Shown: piece by piece, positions 17,107-24,267 of the stretch
Layout of the letters: each line of letters starts with the position of its first letter
Position numbering within the stretch: position 1 is the stretch's first letter
Origin: Gammaproteobacteria bacterium
GTDB lineage: Bacteria > Pseudomonadota > Gammaproteobacteria > Steroidobacterales > Woeseiaceae
Direction: 5' to 3'
Assembly (NCBI GenBank): GCA_009937615.1
Contig: JAACFB010000005.1
Coordinates: 1-64,000 of the forward strand
DNA length: 64,000 nucleotides
Program-made: the position numbers and the translations under genes
Notes under the pieces: generated by a model
Database searches by the model: none
What the model saw: the letters and a program-made list of their open reading frames with translations, nothing else
Told to the model about the DNA's origin: nothing

Positions 17107-18131
17107 CAGCCCGCGAAGTGCCGCCGCAGGCGATCCAGCAGCGCAAGTCCCGCGCCGCTGTCGAGCGCGGCCGCAGCCATCTCGACGCCCTGGCGCGCGT
17201 CGCTCGCGCTGCCCTGCACTTCGAGTACGAGGGACGCGCCCATGAGCAGCGCATCACGGTGTGGGCCCGTATCTTCACCGCTGAATACGCGCCGTAGTTC
17301 GTTTGCATTGTGCTCGGCGTCTCCGCCGGCGAGCTCTTCGGGTGCGCAGCGGGCAAGCCCGTAGTCCTCGGGCGTGCGCTCCGTTTCGGTGACTGCCCCC
17401 GGCGTCACGTCGAATAGCGCGAACTCGCCGACCGGCGTGGCCTCATCCCAGCCCGGCTTGCCGTGAACGACGAACGCCCGCTCGATCGGCATGCCCGCAA
17501 GCGTCTCGGCCATGAGCCTCGCGGCGTCAAGACTCCAGGCGCCAATCAGCTGAAAGGGCGGCGCAGCGGGGTTCGTCAGCGGACCGAGCATGTTGAAAAC
17601 GGTGCGCACCGATAATGCCGCACGCACCGGCATCACGGCTTTCATGGCCGGGTGATAGGCCGGCGCGAACAGGAACGTAAAATTGGTTGCCTCGAGGCAG
17701 GCGATCGCCTCGGCTTCGTGCAGGGGCAGCGGCATGCCGAGGTACTCGAGCATGTCAGCACTGCCGGAGCGGCTCGACACGGAGCGGTTGCCATGCTTTA
17801 CGACCCTGGCGCCGGCCGCAGCCGCGAGCAGGCCTGTGCCCGTCGACAGGTTGAGGCTCCCGGAGCCATCGCCGCCGGTACCCACCGTATCGACGGTCGG
17901 CGCTCCCCCTGGAATGGCGGGTTTCACGGCCAGCTCGCGCATTGCCGTTGCAAAACCGCGAATCTCTTCGGCAGTTTCGCCCTTGGCGCGCAGGCCGGCG
18001 AGCAGTGCGCCGGCGAGGGCGGCGGGCATATCGCCCTCCGCGAGTTTGTGCATCAGGTCGAACGCCTGTTGCTCGCTCAGCGACCGCCCGTCGAGCAGCG
18101 CGTCGAGCATTGCGTTGAAGTCCGTACTCAT
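17106..18131 (-). CDS. trpD: Anthranilate phosphoribosyltransferase
   Basis: Transfers phosphoribosyl from PRPP to anthranilate. The 341-residue protein shows the PRPP-binding loop [17 protein letters not shown] at about 83-99, [16 protein letters not shown], and the metal-binding region around [11 protein letters not shown]. Family length and domain order are normal. It overlaps both trpG and trpC, as expected for a tightly coupled operon. Confidence 0.96.
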   Translation of the reverse strand: MSTDFNAMLDALLDGRSLSEQQAFDLMHKLAEGDMPAALAGALLAGLRAKGETAEEIRGFATAMRELAVKPAIPGGAPTVDTVGTGGDGSGSLNLSTGTGLLAAAAGARVVKHGNRSVSSRSGSADMLEYLGMPLPLHEAEAIACLEATNFTFLFAPAYHPAMKAVMPVRAALSVRTVFNMLGPLTNPAAPPFQLIGAWSLDAARLMAETLAGMPIERAFVVHGKPGWDEATPVGEFALFDVTPGAVTETERTPEDYGLARCAPEELAGGDAEHNANELRRVFSGEDTGPHRDALLMGASLVLEVQGSASDARQGVEMAAAALDSGAGLALLDRLRRHFAG

Positions 18132-18697
18132 GTTGTCCTCATACTCAGGAAATTAGCCAGCAGCTGGTCGCCGTCGGGCGTCAACACGCTCTCAGGATGA
18201 AACTGCACGCCCTCGAGCGGCAGCTCCCGGTGACGAACGCCCATGATCTCGCCCCTGTCAGTCTGCGCGGTCAGCGCAAGCTGCGCGGGCAAGGACGCGT
18301 GCTCGGCGCACAGCGAATGATACCGGCCAACCTCGAATGACTCCGGCAAGTTGGCAAAGATCGTCCTGCCGTCATGTTTTACCAGCGACGTCTTACCGTG
18401 CATCAGGCGCTCGGCGCGAACAATGCTGCCGCCGAAGTGGTGGACCAGGCACTGGTGACCGAGACAGACGCCGAGCACGGGCAACGACCGGGCGAACGCC
18501 TCGATCATCGTGAGCGAGATACCGGCATCCTCGGGCCGCCCCGGTCCCGGCGATATGACGAGATGCGTCGGCTCCAGGGCGCGCGCTTGCGCAACATCGA
18601 TCGCGTCGTTGCGGAACACCGCGACATCGGCGCCGAGCGCCGCAAACGCCTGCACGAGATTGTAGGTAAACGAATCGTAGTTATCGATCAGCAGCAT
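18128..18697 (-). CDS. trpG: Anthranilate synthase glutamine amidotransferase component
   Basis: Class I glutamine amidotransferase that supplies ammonia to TrpE. The 189-residue protein starts [16 protein letters not shown] as in the family, has the oxyanion segment [13 protein letters not shown], the nucleophile Cys in GVCLGHQCL, and the His-Glu pair in [10 protein letters not shown]. An earlier ATG at 18730, overlapping the trpE stop (TGATG), is possible and would add 11 residues; the later one was chosen for family length. A dual role in folate synthesis (PabA) is possible in many bacteria and cannot be excluded. Confidence 0.93.
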   Translation of the reverse strand: MLLIDNYDSFTYNLVQAFAALGADVAVFRNDAIDVAQARALEPTHLVISPGPGRPEDAGISLTMIEAFARSLPVLGVCLGHQCLVHHFGGSIVRAERLMHGKTSLVKHDGRTIFANLPESFEVGRYHSLCAEHASLPAQLALTAQTDRGEIMGVRHRELPLEGVQFHPESVLTPDGDQLLANFLSMRTT

Positions 18698-18729
18698 TCT
18701 TACACCGTTGCCGGGCTCACGGGTCACCA

Positions 18730-20115
18730 TCACAGGCCCTCCCCCGCGATTTCAAGTGCGCGCCTCAGGATCGCGCTTTTGGCGAGCACTTCGCGATACT
18801 CGCTGGCTGGCACGGAGTCCGCGACGATGCCGGCGCCGGCCTGGAAGCTGTACTCTTCGCCCGAGAACACGAGGGTTCGAATCGTGATCGCCTGGTCCAT
18901 ATCCCCGCTCAGGCCGAAGTAACCTGCCGTGCCGCCATAGAGACCTCGGCCCACTGCCTCCATCTCCTCGATGATCTCCATTGCCCGGACCTTCGGCGCG
19001 CCCACCAGCGTGCCTGCCGGGAAGCTCGCCGCAAACAGGTCGAACTGGTCATGGTGATCAGCCAGCTGGCCCTGCACGCCGCTCACTATATGCATGACAT
19101 GACTGTAGCGCTCGATTGCCCGATACGGATCCACGTGCACGGACCCGGCCTTCGCGACCCGGCCGAGATCGTTGCGTGCAAGATCGACCAGCATGACGTG
19201 CTCCGCTGCTTCCTTCGGATCGGCGAGCAACGCTGCCTCGTTCGCGGCGTCTTCCTCACTCGTGCTGCCGCGCGGCAGTGTGCCGGCAATCGGCCGAAGT
19301 GATGCCGTATCGCCATGCAGCTTCACGAGCGCTTCGGGCGACGAGCCGACGATCTTGAGCGACCCGAACTCGAAGAAGAACATGTAGGGCGAAGGATTCA
19401 GCAGGCGCAGCGCACGATACACCTCGAACGGCCGCACGTTTGAGTGTCCGCGAAACAGCACCGACAGGACGATCTGGTAGATGTCACCCGCCGCGATATA
19501 TTCCTTGCAGGCCTCGACCCGCTCCGAAAATTCAGCTTCCGTGAAGCTCGCTTCAGCCGCCGACACCGTAACGCTGCCATTGCTTACGGGAACGGGGCCG
19601 CGCAATCTCTCGATGACCTCTTTGCGCAGCGCGGCTCTTTCTGTTTCGGTGCCATCGTGAAGCAGCGCAACCCGGCGTGTCAGATGATCGAAAACCAGTA
19701 ACGATGCCGGCGCAACGAACGCGGCGTCGGGGACATTGGCCTGAGTCGCGGTATTGCGCTCAAGACGTTCGAAAAGGCGCACGACGTCATAGCCCGACAC
19801 GCCAACGAGTCCACCCGCGAACGGCAGGCCTTCGACCGCCGGACCCGGGCGCGGTGCGGAAACCAATGCTGCCCGCAGTGCGTCCAGATAGCTCGCCTGA
19901 TCGGTCGGTCGCGGCTTGACCTGCCCGTTAACCTGCAGAGACTCCGCGTCCATGCGTACTTCGAGCGCGTCGCCGAAACCGAGAAACGAGTACCGCGCGA
20001 GCCGCTCGCCGCCCTCGACGCTCTCGAGCAGGAAACGCGGCTGCAGGGCACGCAGTTTCAGGTACGCCGACACGGGCGTATCGAGGTCAGCTGCTATGTC
20101 GAACGGTGCCTGCAT
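18730..20115 (-). CDS. trpE: Anthranilate synthase component I
   Basis: Forms anthranilate from chorismate with ammonia from TrpG. The 461-residue protein has the N-terminal LLES tryptophan feedback-binding motif ([19 protein letters not shown]) and the chorismate-binding domain ([48 protein letters not shown]). The ATG at 20115 has GGAG five bases upstream; GTG at 20121 is less likely. It is the first structural gene of the operon and lies 44 bases after the end of the attenuator T-run, so its transcription should depend on read-through. Confidence 0.96.
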   Translation of the reverse strand: MQAPFDIAADLDTPVSAYLKLRALQPRFLLESVEGGERLARYSFLGFGDALEVRMDAESLQVNGQVKPRPTDQASYLDALRAALVSAPRPGPAVEGLPFAGGLVGVSGYDVVRLFERLERNTATQANVPDAAFVAPASLLVFDHLTRRVALLHDGTETERAALRKEVIERLRGPVPVSNGSVTVSAAEASFTEAEFSERVEACKEYIAAGDIYQIVLSVLFRGHSNVRPFEVYRALRLLNPSPYMFFFEFGSLKIVGSSPEALVKLHGDTASLRPIAGTLPRGSTSEEDAANEAALLADPKEAAEHVMLVDLARNDLGRVAKAGSVHVDPYRAIERYSHVMHIVSGVQGQLADHHDQFDLFAASFPAGTLVGAPKVRAMEIIEEMEAVGRGLYGGTAGYFGLSGDMDQAITIRTLVFSGEEYSFQAGAGIVADSVPASEYREVLAKSAILRRALEIAGEGL

Positions 20116-20159
20116 GGTCACTCCGCGGGAGCAAACCGGGTTCGGCGCTCACGCACTGC

Positions 20160-20194
20160 AAAAAAAAACCTATCCCCACGATCGCGGAGATAGG
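20160..20194 (-). terminator. trp operon attenuator terminator
   Basis: On the minus strand a 9-bp stem CCTATCTCC / GGGGATAGG (one G-T pair, 8-base loop) is followed by nine T residues, between the leader peptide and trpE. Its 5' arm (20186-20195, GCCTATCTCC) can instead pair with GGAGAAGGC inside the leader reading frame (20241-20233) with one bulged base, giving a competing antiterminator. Confidence 0.85.
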
Positions 20195-20222
20195 CTTCTG
20201 GTTAATTCTGCTCAGCTAATCG

Positions 20223-20285
20223 TCAGCCAGCCGCCTTCTCCATGCGCGACGACCAGGGCCAGTGATTGATGGGCTGAGCACTCAT
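20223..20285 (-). CDS. trpL: trp leader peptide with Trp-Pro-Trp
   Basis: A 20-codon reading frame (MSAQPINHWPWSSR..., stop TGA) with Trp codons at positions 9 and 11, upstream of the attenuator and trpE. The antiterminator strand begins at codon 15, about 11 bases after the second Trp codon. A ribosome stalled at the Trp codons would leave it free to pair, while one that reaches the stop codon would cover it, so the terminator forms. No Shine-Dalgarno sequence precedes the ATG, and the promoter -10 element ends only seven bases upstream, so translation is probably leaderless, as known for trpL of Sinorhizobium. Confidence 0.8.
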   Translation of the reverse strand: MSAQPINHWPWSSRMEKAAG

Positions 20286-20292
20286 GCGACGC

Positions 20293-20321
20293 AGTATGGA
20301 AGCCACCATCGGCAACGTCAA
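20293..20321 (-). promoter_or_regulatory. Promoter of the trp operon
   Basis: On the minus strand TTGACG (20321-20316) and CATACT (20298-20293) are 17 bases apart, a good sigma-70 promoter (5/6 and 4/6 matches). Expected initiation is at or within a base or two of the trpL ATG at 20285. Confidence 0.65.
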
Positions 20322-20360
20322 TTGTTACGCCTGAAACGCTTGCCGGCGCAGATCCCGCGC

Positions 20361-22199
20361 TCACAGATCGTAGAGCACCGGCAGTATCAGGGAGAAACCG
20401 GCCCACATGATCAGCGTCAGTGGAATACCGACCCGGAGGAAGTCAACAAACTTGTAGCCGCCCGCGCTGAGGATCAGCAGGTTGGTCTGGTATCCATACG
20501 GCGTCGCAAAACTCATATTGGCGCCGAACAGCACGGCCAGCACGAAAGGTTCGGCGCTGACCCCGAGCTGCTGCGCGATACTGATCGCAATCGGCGTGCC
20601 AATTGCGGCAGCGGCGTTGTTGGAGACGATATTGGTCATCAACGTCATCAGCAGCAGGAATGCGCTCAGTATCATCGGTGTCGGCAAGTCGGCGGCGAGC
20701 CCGACGAAGCTCTGCGCGAGATAAGCCGCCATCCCGGTCCCCACCAGCGCTTTGCCGAGCGCAAGCGCCGTGACAATGATCATGACCACGGGGATCGACA
20801 GCGCGGAGCCGGCGTCCCGCCAGCTCAGGCAGCCAGTCGCGATCATCAATCCCAGTCCGACCACGGCGCTGACCGAAATGGGCACGATCTGAAGCGCAGC
20901 TGCCAGGATCACCAGACCCATGATTGCGAGCGCGCGCTTGGACTTGTGTGTATGCGGCAGATCGGTTTTGCCGTCGAGCACGAGCATTGATCCACTGTCC
21001 TTCAGCTGGCTGATCGCATTGCCCGTGCCCTGCACGAGCAGTACGTCACCCGCCCGAAGCCGAACCATGTTGAGGTCGCCGGTAACCTGCGCGCCCGGCG
21101 CACGTGCCCGATGCAATGCCAGCGGCATCAGGCCATAGCTGCTCGTGAAGCGCGCTGCGGCAAGACTCCGCAGGTGCAGCGGCGATCCGCGCGTGACGAC
21201 AACCTCGGCGAGCTGCTGGCCCTCCTCGCTCAACGGAGTCTCCTCGTCCACCGGATGCTCGAGGTCCGACATGCTGAACAGCGTTGCGCCAAGCAGCTGT
21301 TCATAGTGCTTGAGATTCTCAGGCGAATCCTTCACGAACAGGCGATCAGACGGCTGCAGCACGACCGAGGGCAGCTTGGCGAGAAACAGCGATTCGCTGC
21401 GCTGAATCTTGTCGATGCGCATCTGGTTATGCGTTTTGGCAAGAACTTCGGAGAGCGTCTTGCCGTCGGCGAAACCGCCTTCTTTGACATGCAGTTGCGC
21501 GCTGAAAATCCGCGGGGACGTGTCGGCCATCGGCGGCGTGCGATCGGGTAACAGCCGCGGCGCCACAAGCCAGAGGAAAACCACGCCCAGGCCGCCGACA
21601 ACAAGCACCGGCAACACCCAGTCGAACATATCGAACTTGGGCATGCCGAGATCCTGCGAGATGCCGACGACGAGCAGGTTCGTCGATGTGCCGATGGACG
21701 TGGACATGCCGCCGATAATGGTCGCGAGACCCATCGGCAGCATCACGCCGGAAACCGGAAACTTGACCCGCATCGACGCGCTGACCAGGATCGGCATGAG
21801 CAGCACCACGATCGGCGTATTGTTCATGAAGGCGCTGAGAATGGCGCCGGCTACGAGCGTAGTCAGCAGTGCCATAACAGGCCGCCGCAGCCAGACTCGG
21901 CCGACCACGTTTGCCAGCGGCTGCAGTGCGCCGGTTGTCTCGAGCGCCTTGCCGACCATCATCAGGGCGCATATCGCGACCAGCGCCTCGTTGCCGAAAC
22001 CCGCAAAGAAATCGGCCGGGCCCAGTAAGACCTCGCCGTCCCTGGCATACTCAAACACGTGAAAGCCGGCAACGAGCAGGATCAAAATCGCGAGCGCAGA
22101 CGACTCGAGCGGAATCCGGTCACGCGTAAACAAAAACAGCGCGACCAACGTCAAGATCAGTACTGCGTATCCGTGAGCGTCAGGAGTTATCGGCTGCAA
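20361..22199 (-). CDS. SLC13/DASS-type permease with two TrkA-C domains
   Basis: A 612-residue membrane protein. About six hydrophobic helices at the N-terminus include the family region MNNTPIVVLLMPILV with GTSTNLLVVG, then two soluble TrkA-C (RCK-C) domains lie at about 220-400 (FSAQLHVKEGGFADGKTL, and TGDLNMVRLRAGDVLLVQG), then a second helix set with the matching MTNIVSNNAAAAIGTPIA and GYQTNLLIL. This helix/TrkA-C/helix plan is that of the large SLC13-like (DASS, CitT/YfbS type) sodium-coupled anion permeases; the substrate (sulfate, dicarboxylate or other) cannot be told. It starts with TTG after GAGGGGG. It is transcribed toward the trp promoter. Confidence 0.88.
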   Translation of the reverse strand: MQPITPDAHGYAVLILTLVALFLFTRDRIPLESSALAILILLVAGFHVFEYARDGEVLLGPADFFAGFGNEALVAICALMMVGKALETTGALQPLANVVGRVWLRRPVMALLTTLVAGAILSAFMNNTPIVVLLMPILVSASMRVKFPVSGVMLPMGLATIIGGMSTSIGTSTNLLVVGISQDLGMPKFDMFDWVLPVLVVGGLGVVFLWLVAPRLLPDRTPPMADTSPRIFSAQLHVKEGGFADGKTLSEVLAKTHNQMRIDKIQRSESLFLAKLPSVVLQPSDRLFVKDSPENLKHYEQLLGATLFSMSDLEHPVDEETPLSEEGQQLAEVVVTRGSPLHLRSLAAARFTSSYGLMPLALHRARAPGAQVTGDLNMVRLRAGDVLLVQGTGNAISQLKDSGSMLVLDGKTDLPHTHKSKRALAIMGLVILAAALQIVPISVSAVVGLGLMIATGCLSWRDAGSALSIPVVMIIVTALALGKALVGTGMAAYLAQSFVGLAADLPTPMILSAFLLLMTLMTNIVSNNAAAAIGTPIAISIAQQLGVSAEPFVLAVLFGANMSFATPYGYQTNLLILSAGGYKFVDFLRVGIPLTLIMWAGFSLILPVLYDL

Positions 22200-22298
22200 T
22201 ACGCCCCCTCAGTTTTAAAGGCTTCCAGGTGAATGATCGCGCACTGCGTACACCGGCACCTCAGTTAACTCTGCCGGGGCATCAAACGGTATCCTAGT

Positions 22299-23552
22299 TC
22301 ACACCTGTTCCGCAAACAGTCCCTGTGCGCTCTTTTTCTCGAGTATGGCCCAGGCGCGCTGGTGTAATTCCCGGAATCTGTCGGCACCCCAGTTGCGCAG
22401 TGGCGGCGGCGATCCAAACCCGCAGACGTCAGCAAATTCGAGCAGCGGCAACAGGTCGAGGTAACCCTCACCGGCACTCTCACGGGAAGGAAAAAAAGAC
22501 CATGGCGACAACGCGAGCAGGTTGCGGTGTCGGACTCCACACCGTTCGACGGCGTTGCGCCAGCGCCTGCACCAATCCTCGGCCGCCTTCGCCGGCAGCA
22601 TCTTGCGGCTTGGGTCGCTCTCGATGATGGCCGGTACGTAATCGGCGGATCGCGCGATCCAGCGGGACCGATCCCGAACGACCGACTGTATCCAGCCGAG
22701 CAGCTCGATCAGTTCCTTGAGACAGCCGAAGCGCTGCGGGTCTTCCCCGCGCCGCATGACGAGGTCGCCCACGCCCCGGATGTCGATCGCGAGGCGCCGA
22801 TTGAGCCAGGCATCGTAGCGCATTTGCGGTGTATTCCACCGTGCTCGCTCGTGCGCGGCATCGCCGATGTCCACGCAGTCATGCAGCGCGCGGTACAGGG
22901 CCGTTTCGTCGAGCCGGCCGCTGGCATCCGCGAAATTCATCAGGTTAACCTGCATGGAGACCCACGCCGAACCGGCCGGCACCTGCATTGCGACCAGCGG
23001 CTGGATCGTGTCCGCAACCTCCGTACACAGCAGCGGGGACGATGGCGAGATAACCGATCCGCAGGCCGCCCGAACCAGGCCCGCACCGCGCAATCGCCAG
23101 AGCTGCTGCCAGAATTGCTCATAGCGCTCCGGCCTGCTGCTGCGGCCCTGCGGCTTCAGCAAGGTGTCGCCGGCAAGCAGGTGCAGCGGACCCGTGCCGA
23201 GCACGTCGCACCGTGTTTGCCACGCCGCCTGCGGCGCCAGCGTATCAGCCTCGATCGCGACCTCGACCGTGTTCGCCGACACCTGTGCATCTGCAGCCGC
23301 CACGCGCAGCACGCCGCAAAACCGTGCAAAAACGGCAGCTGACTCGCAATCGTGCTCAAGCCCGCGGACGCTGATTGTAAGCGGCTGCCGGCCTGCCAGC
23401 ACAGCGTAAATGCGCTCCCGAAGCTGTGTAACAGCCAGCTCGGACTGCAGCGCCTCCCGCACATCCACCGACAGGGTTGCGCCGGCGATATTCGCTTCGA
23501 TACGCACGCGTCGCGGCCGGCCCCGGCCCGCGCTCGTTTGAGGATTCAGCAT
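22299..23552 (-). CDS. Uncharacterised protein resembling the C-terminal half of a ribonucleotide reductase large subunit
   Basis: I do not recognise this 417-residue protein as a named family. From about residue 145 it follows the order of motifs of class I/II ribonucleotide reductase alpha chains: LLCTEV (174-179) like NLCTEI of the thiyl-radical loop, keeping Cys176 and Glu178 but with Leu for Asn; VNLMNF (202-207) like the IN-L strand, with the redox Cys six residues before replaced by Trp; NRRLAIDIRGVGDLV (251-265) like NRRIGLGVMGLADLL; and GVRHRNLLALSP (339-350) like GLRNSTLSALMP, with the phosphate loop changed. Spacing between motifs is also similar. Residues 1-130 are unlike the reductase. 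ATG at 23552 has AAGGAA six bases upstream. A non-catalytic or altered role is inferred. Confidence 0.7.
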   Translation of the reverse strand: MLNPQTSAGRGRPRRVRIEANIAGATLSVDVREALQSELAVTQLRERIYAVLAGRQPLTISVRGLEHDCESAAVFARFCGVLRVAAADAQVSANTVEVAIEADTLAPQAAWQTRCDVLGTGPLHLLAGDTLLKPQGRSSRPERYEQFWQQLWRLRGAGLVRAACGSVISPSSPLLCTEVADTIQPLVAMQVPAGSAWVSMQVNLMNFADASGRLDETALYRALHDCVDIGDAAHERARWNTPQMRYDAWLNRRLAIDIRGVGDLVMRRGEDPQRFGCLKELIELLGWIQSVVRDRSRWIARSADYVPAIIESDPSRKMLPAKAAEDWCRRWRNAVERCGVRHRNLLALSPWSFFPSRESAGEGYLDLLPLLEFADVCGFGSPPPLRNWGADRFRELHQRAWAILEKKSAQGLFAEQV

Positions 23553-23718
23553 GACGTTCCTTCCCTGGACGGCGGGCATTCCCGTTCAGCGCCGTCGATC
23601 TATTGTCGAGCGATGCCGCATCCGGCACAGGCTGCCTATCTGGGCAACTTCGATAGAATCTGTTTTGCCGGGACAGAGTCGACTACACTTGCGCTTCGGA
23701 ATACCAGGTGAGAGGAAC

Positions 23719-24201
23719 ATGCCGTCTTTTGACGTAGTCAGCGACTTCGACGCCCATGAGGCGGCTAATGGCGTCGATCAGGCGAACCGGGAAGTCAACA
23801 CTCGTTTCGATTTCAAAGGAACGGGTTCGAAGTTCGAGCTCGACGGACAGGTCATCCAACTGACGTCCCAGTCCGATTTCCAGCTCAAGCAGATGCTGGA
23901 TATCCTGCACCAGAAGCTCACAAAGCGAGGCATCGACATTGGCTGCCTCGACGCGCAGGAGCCCGAGTTCAGCGTTAACGAGGCACGTCAGAAGATCATC
24001 ATGCGCAAGGGTATCGAGTCAGACCTGGCGAGAAAACTCGTCAAGTTGATCAAGGCCAGCAAGCTAAAGGTGCAGACCGCCATCCAGGGCGACAAGTTGC
24101 GAATTTCGGGCAAGAAGCGCGACGACCTGCAGGCCGCGATCGCATTGCTCAAGGATGCCGACGTGGACCTGCCGCTGCAGTACGAAAACTTTCGCGATTA
24201 G
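23719..24201 (+). CDS. yajQ: YajQ family nucleotide-binding protein
   Basis: A 160-residue protein of the YajQ/UPF0234 family, two ferredoxin-like domains that bind c-di-GMP or nucleotides and act with regulators in Xanthomonas and relatives. It has the conserved start MPSFDVVSDFDAHEAANGVDQ, NTRFDFKGTGSKFEL, and the end LQYENFRD. The ATG follows AGAGGAA at normal spacing. It is divergent from the reductase-like gene across a 166-base gap, and a GGDEF protein is also encoded in this window, though no direct link is shown. Confidence 0.95.
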   Translation: MPSFDVVSDFDAHEAANGVDQANREVNTRFDFKGTGSKFELDGQVIQLTSQSDFQLKQMLDILHQKLTKRGIDIGCLDAQEPEFSVNEARQKIIMRKGIESDLARKLVKLIKASKLKVQTAIQGDKLRISGKKRDDLQAAIALLKDADVDLPLQYENFRD

Positions 24202-24267
24202 AACGCAGTTATACGATTCATAGCCATGAACTCCGGGGTACACAAGTCTTTGCGCCGCCAGGACATC

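Noticed and set aside
20212..20406. 64-codon minus-strand frame across the trp leader
   Set aside because: It overlaps the SLC13 3' end and the trp promoter in a different frame; the 20-codon frame with the Trp-Pro-Trp run explains the region better.
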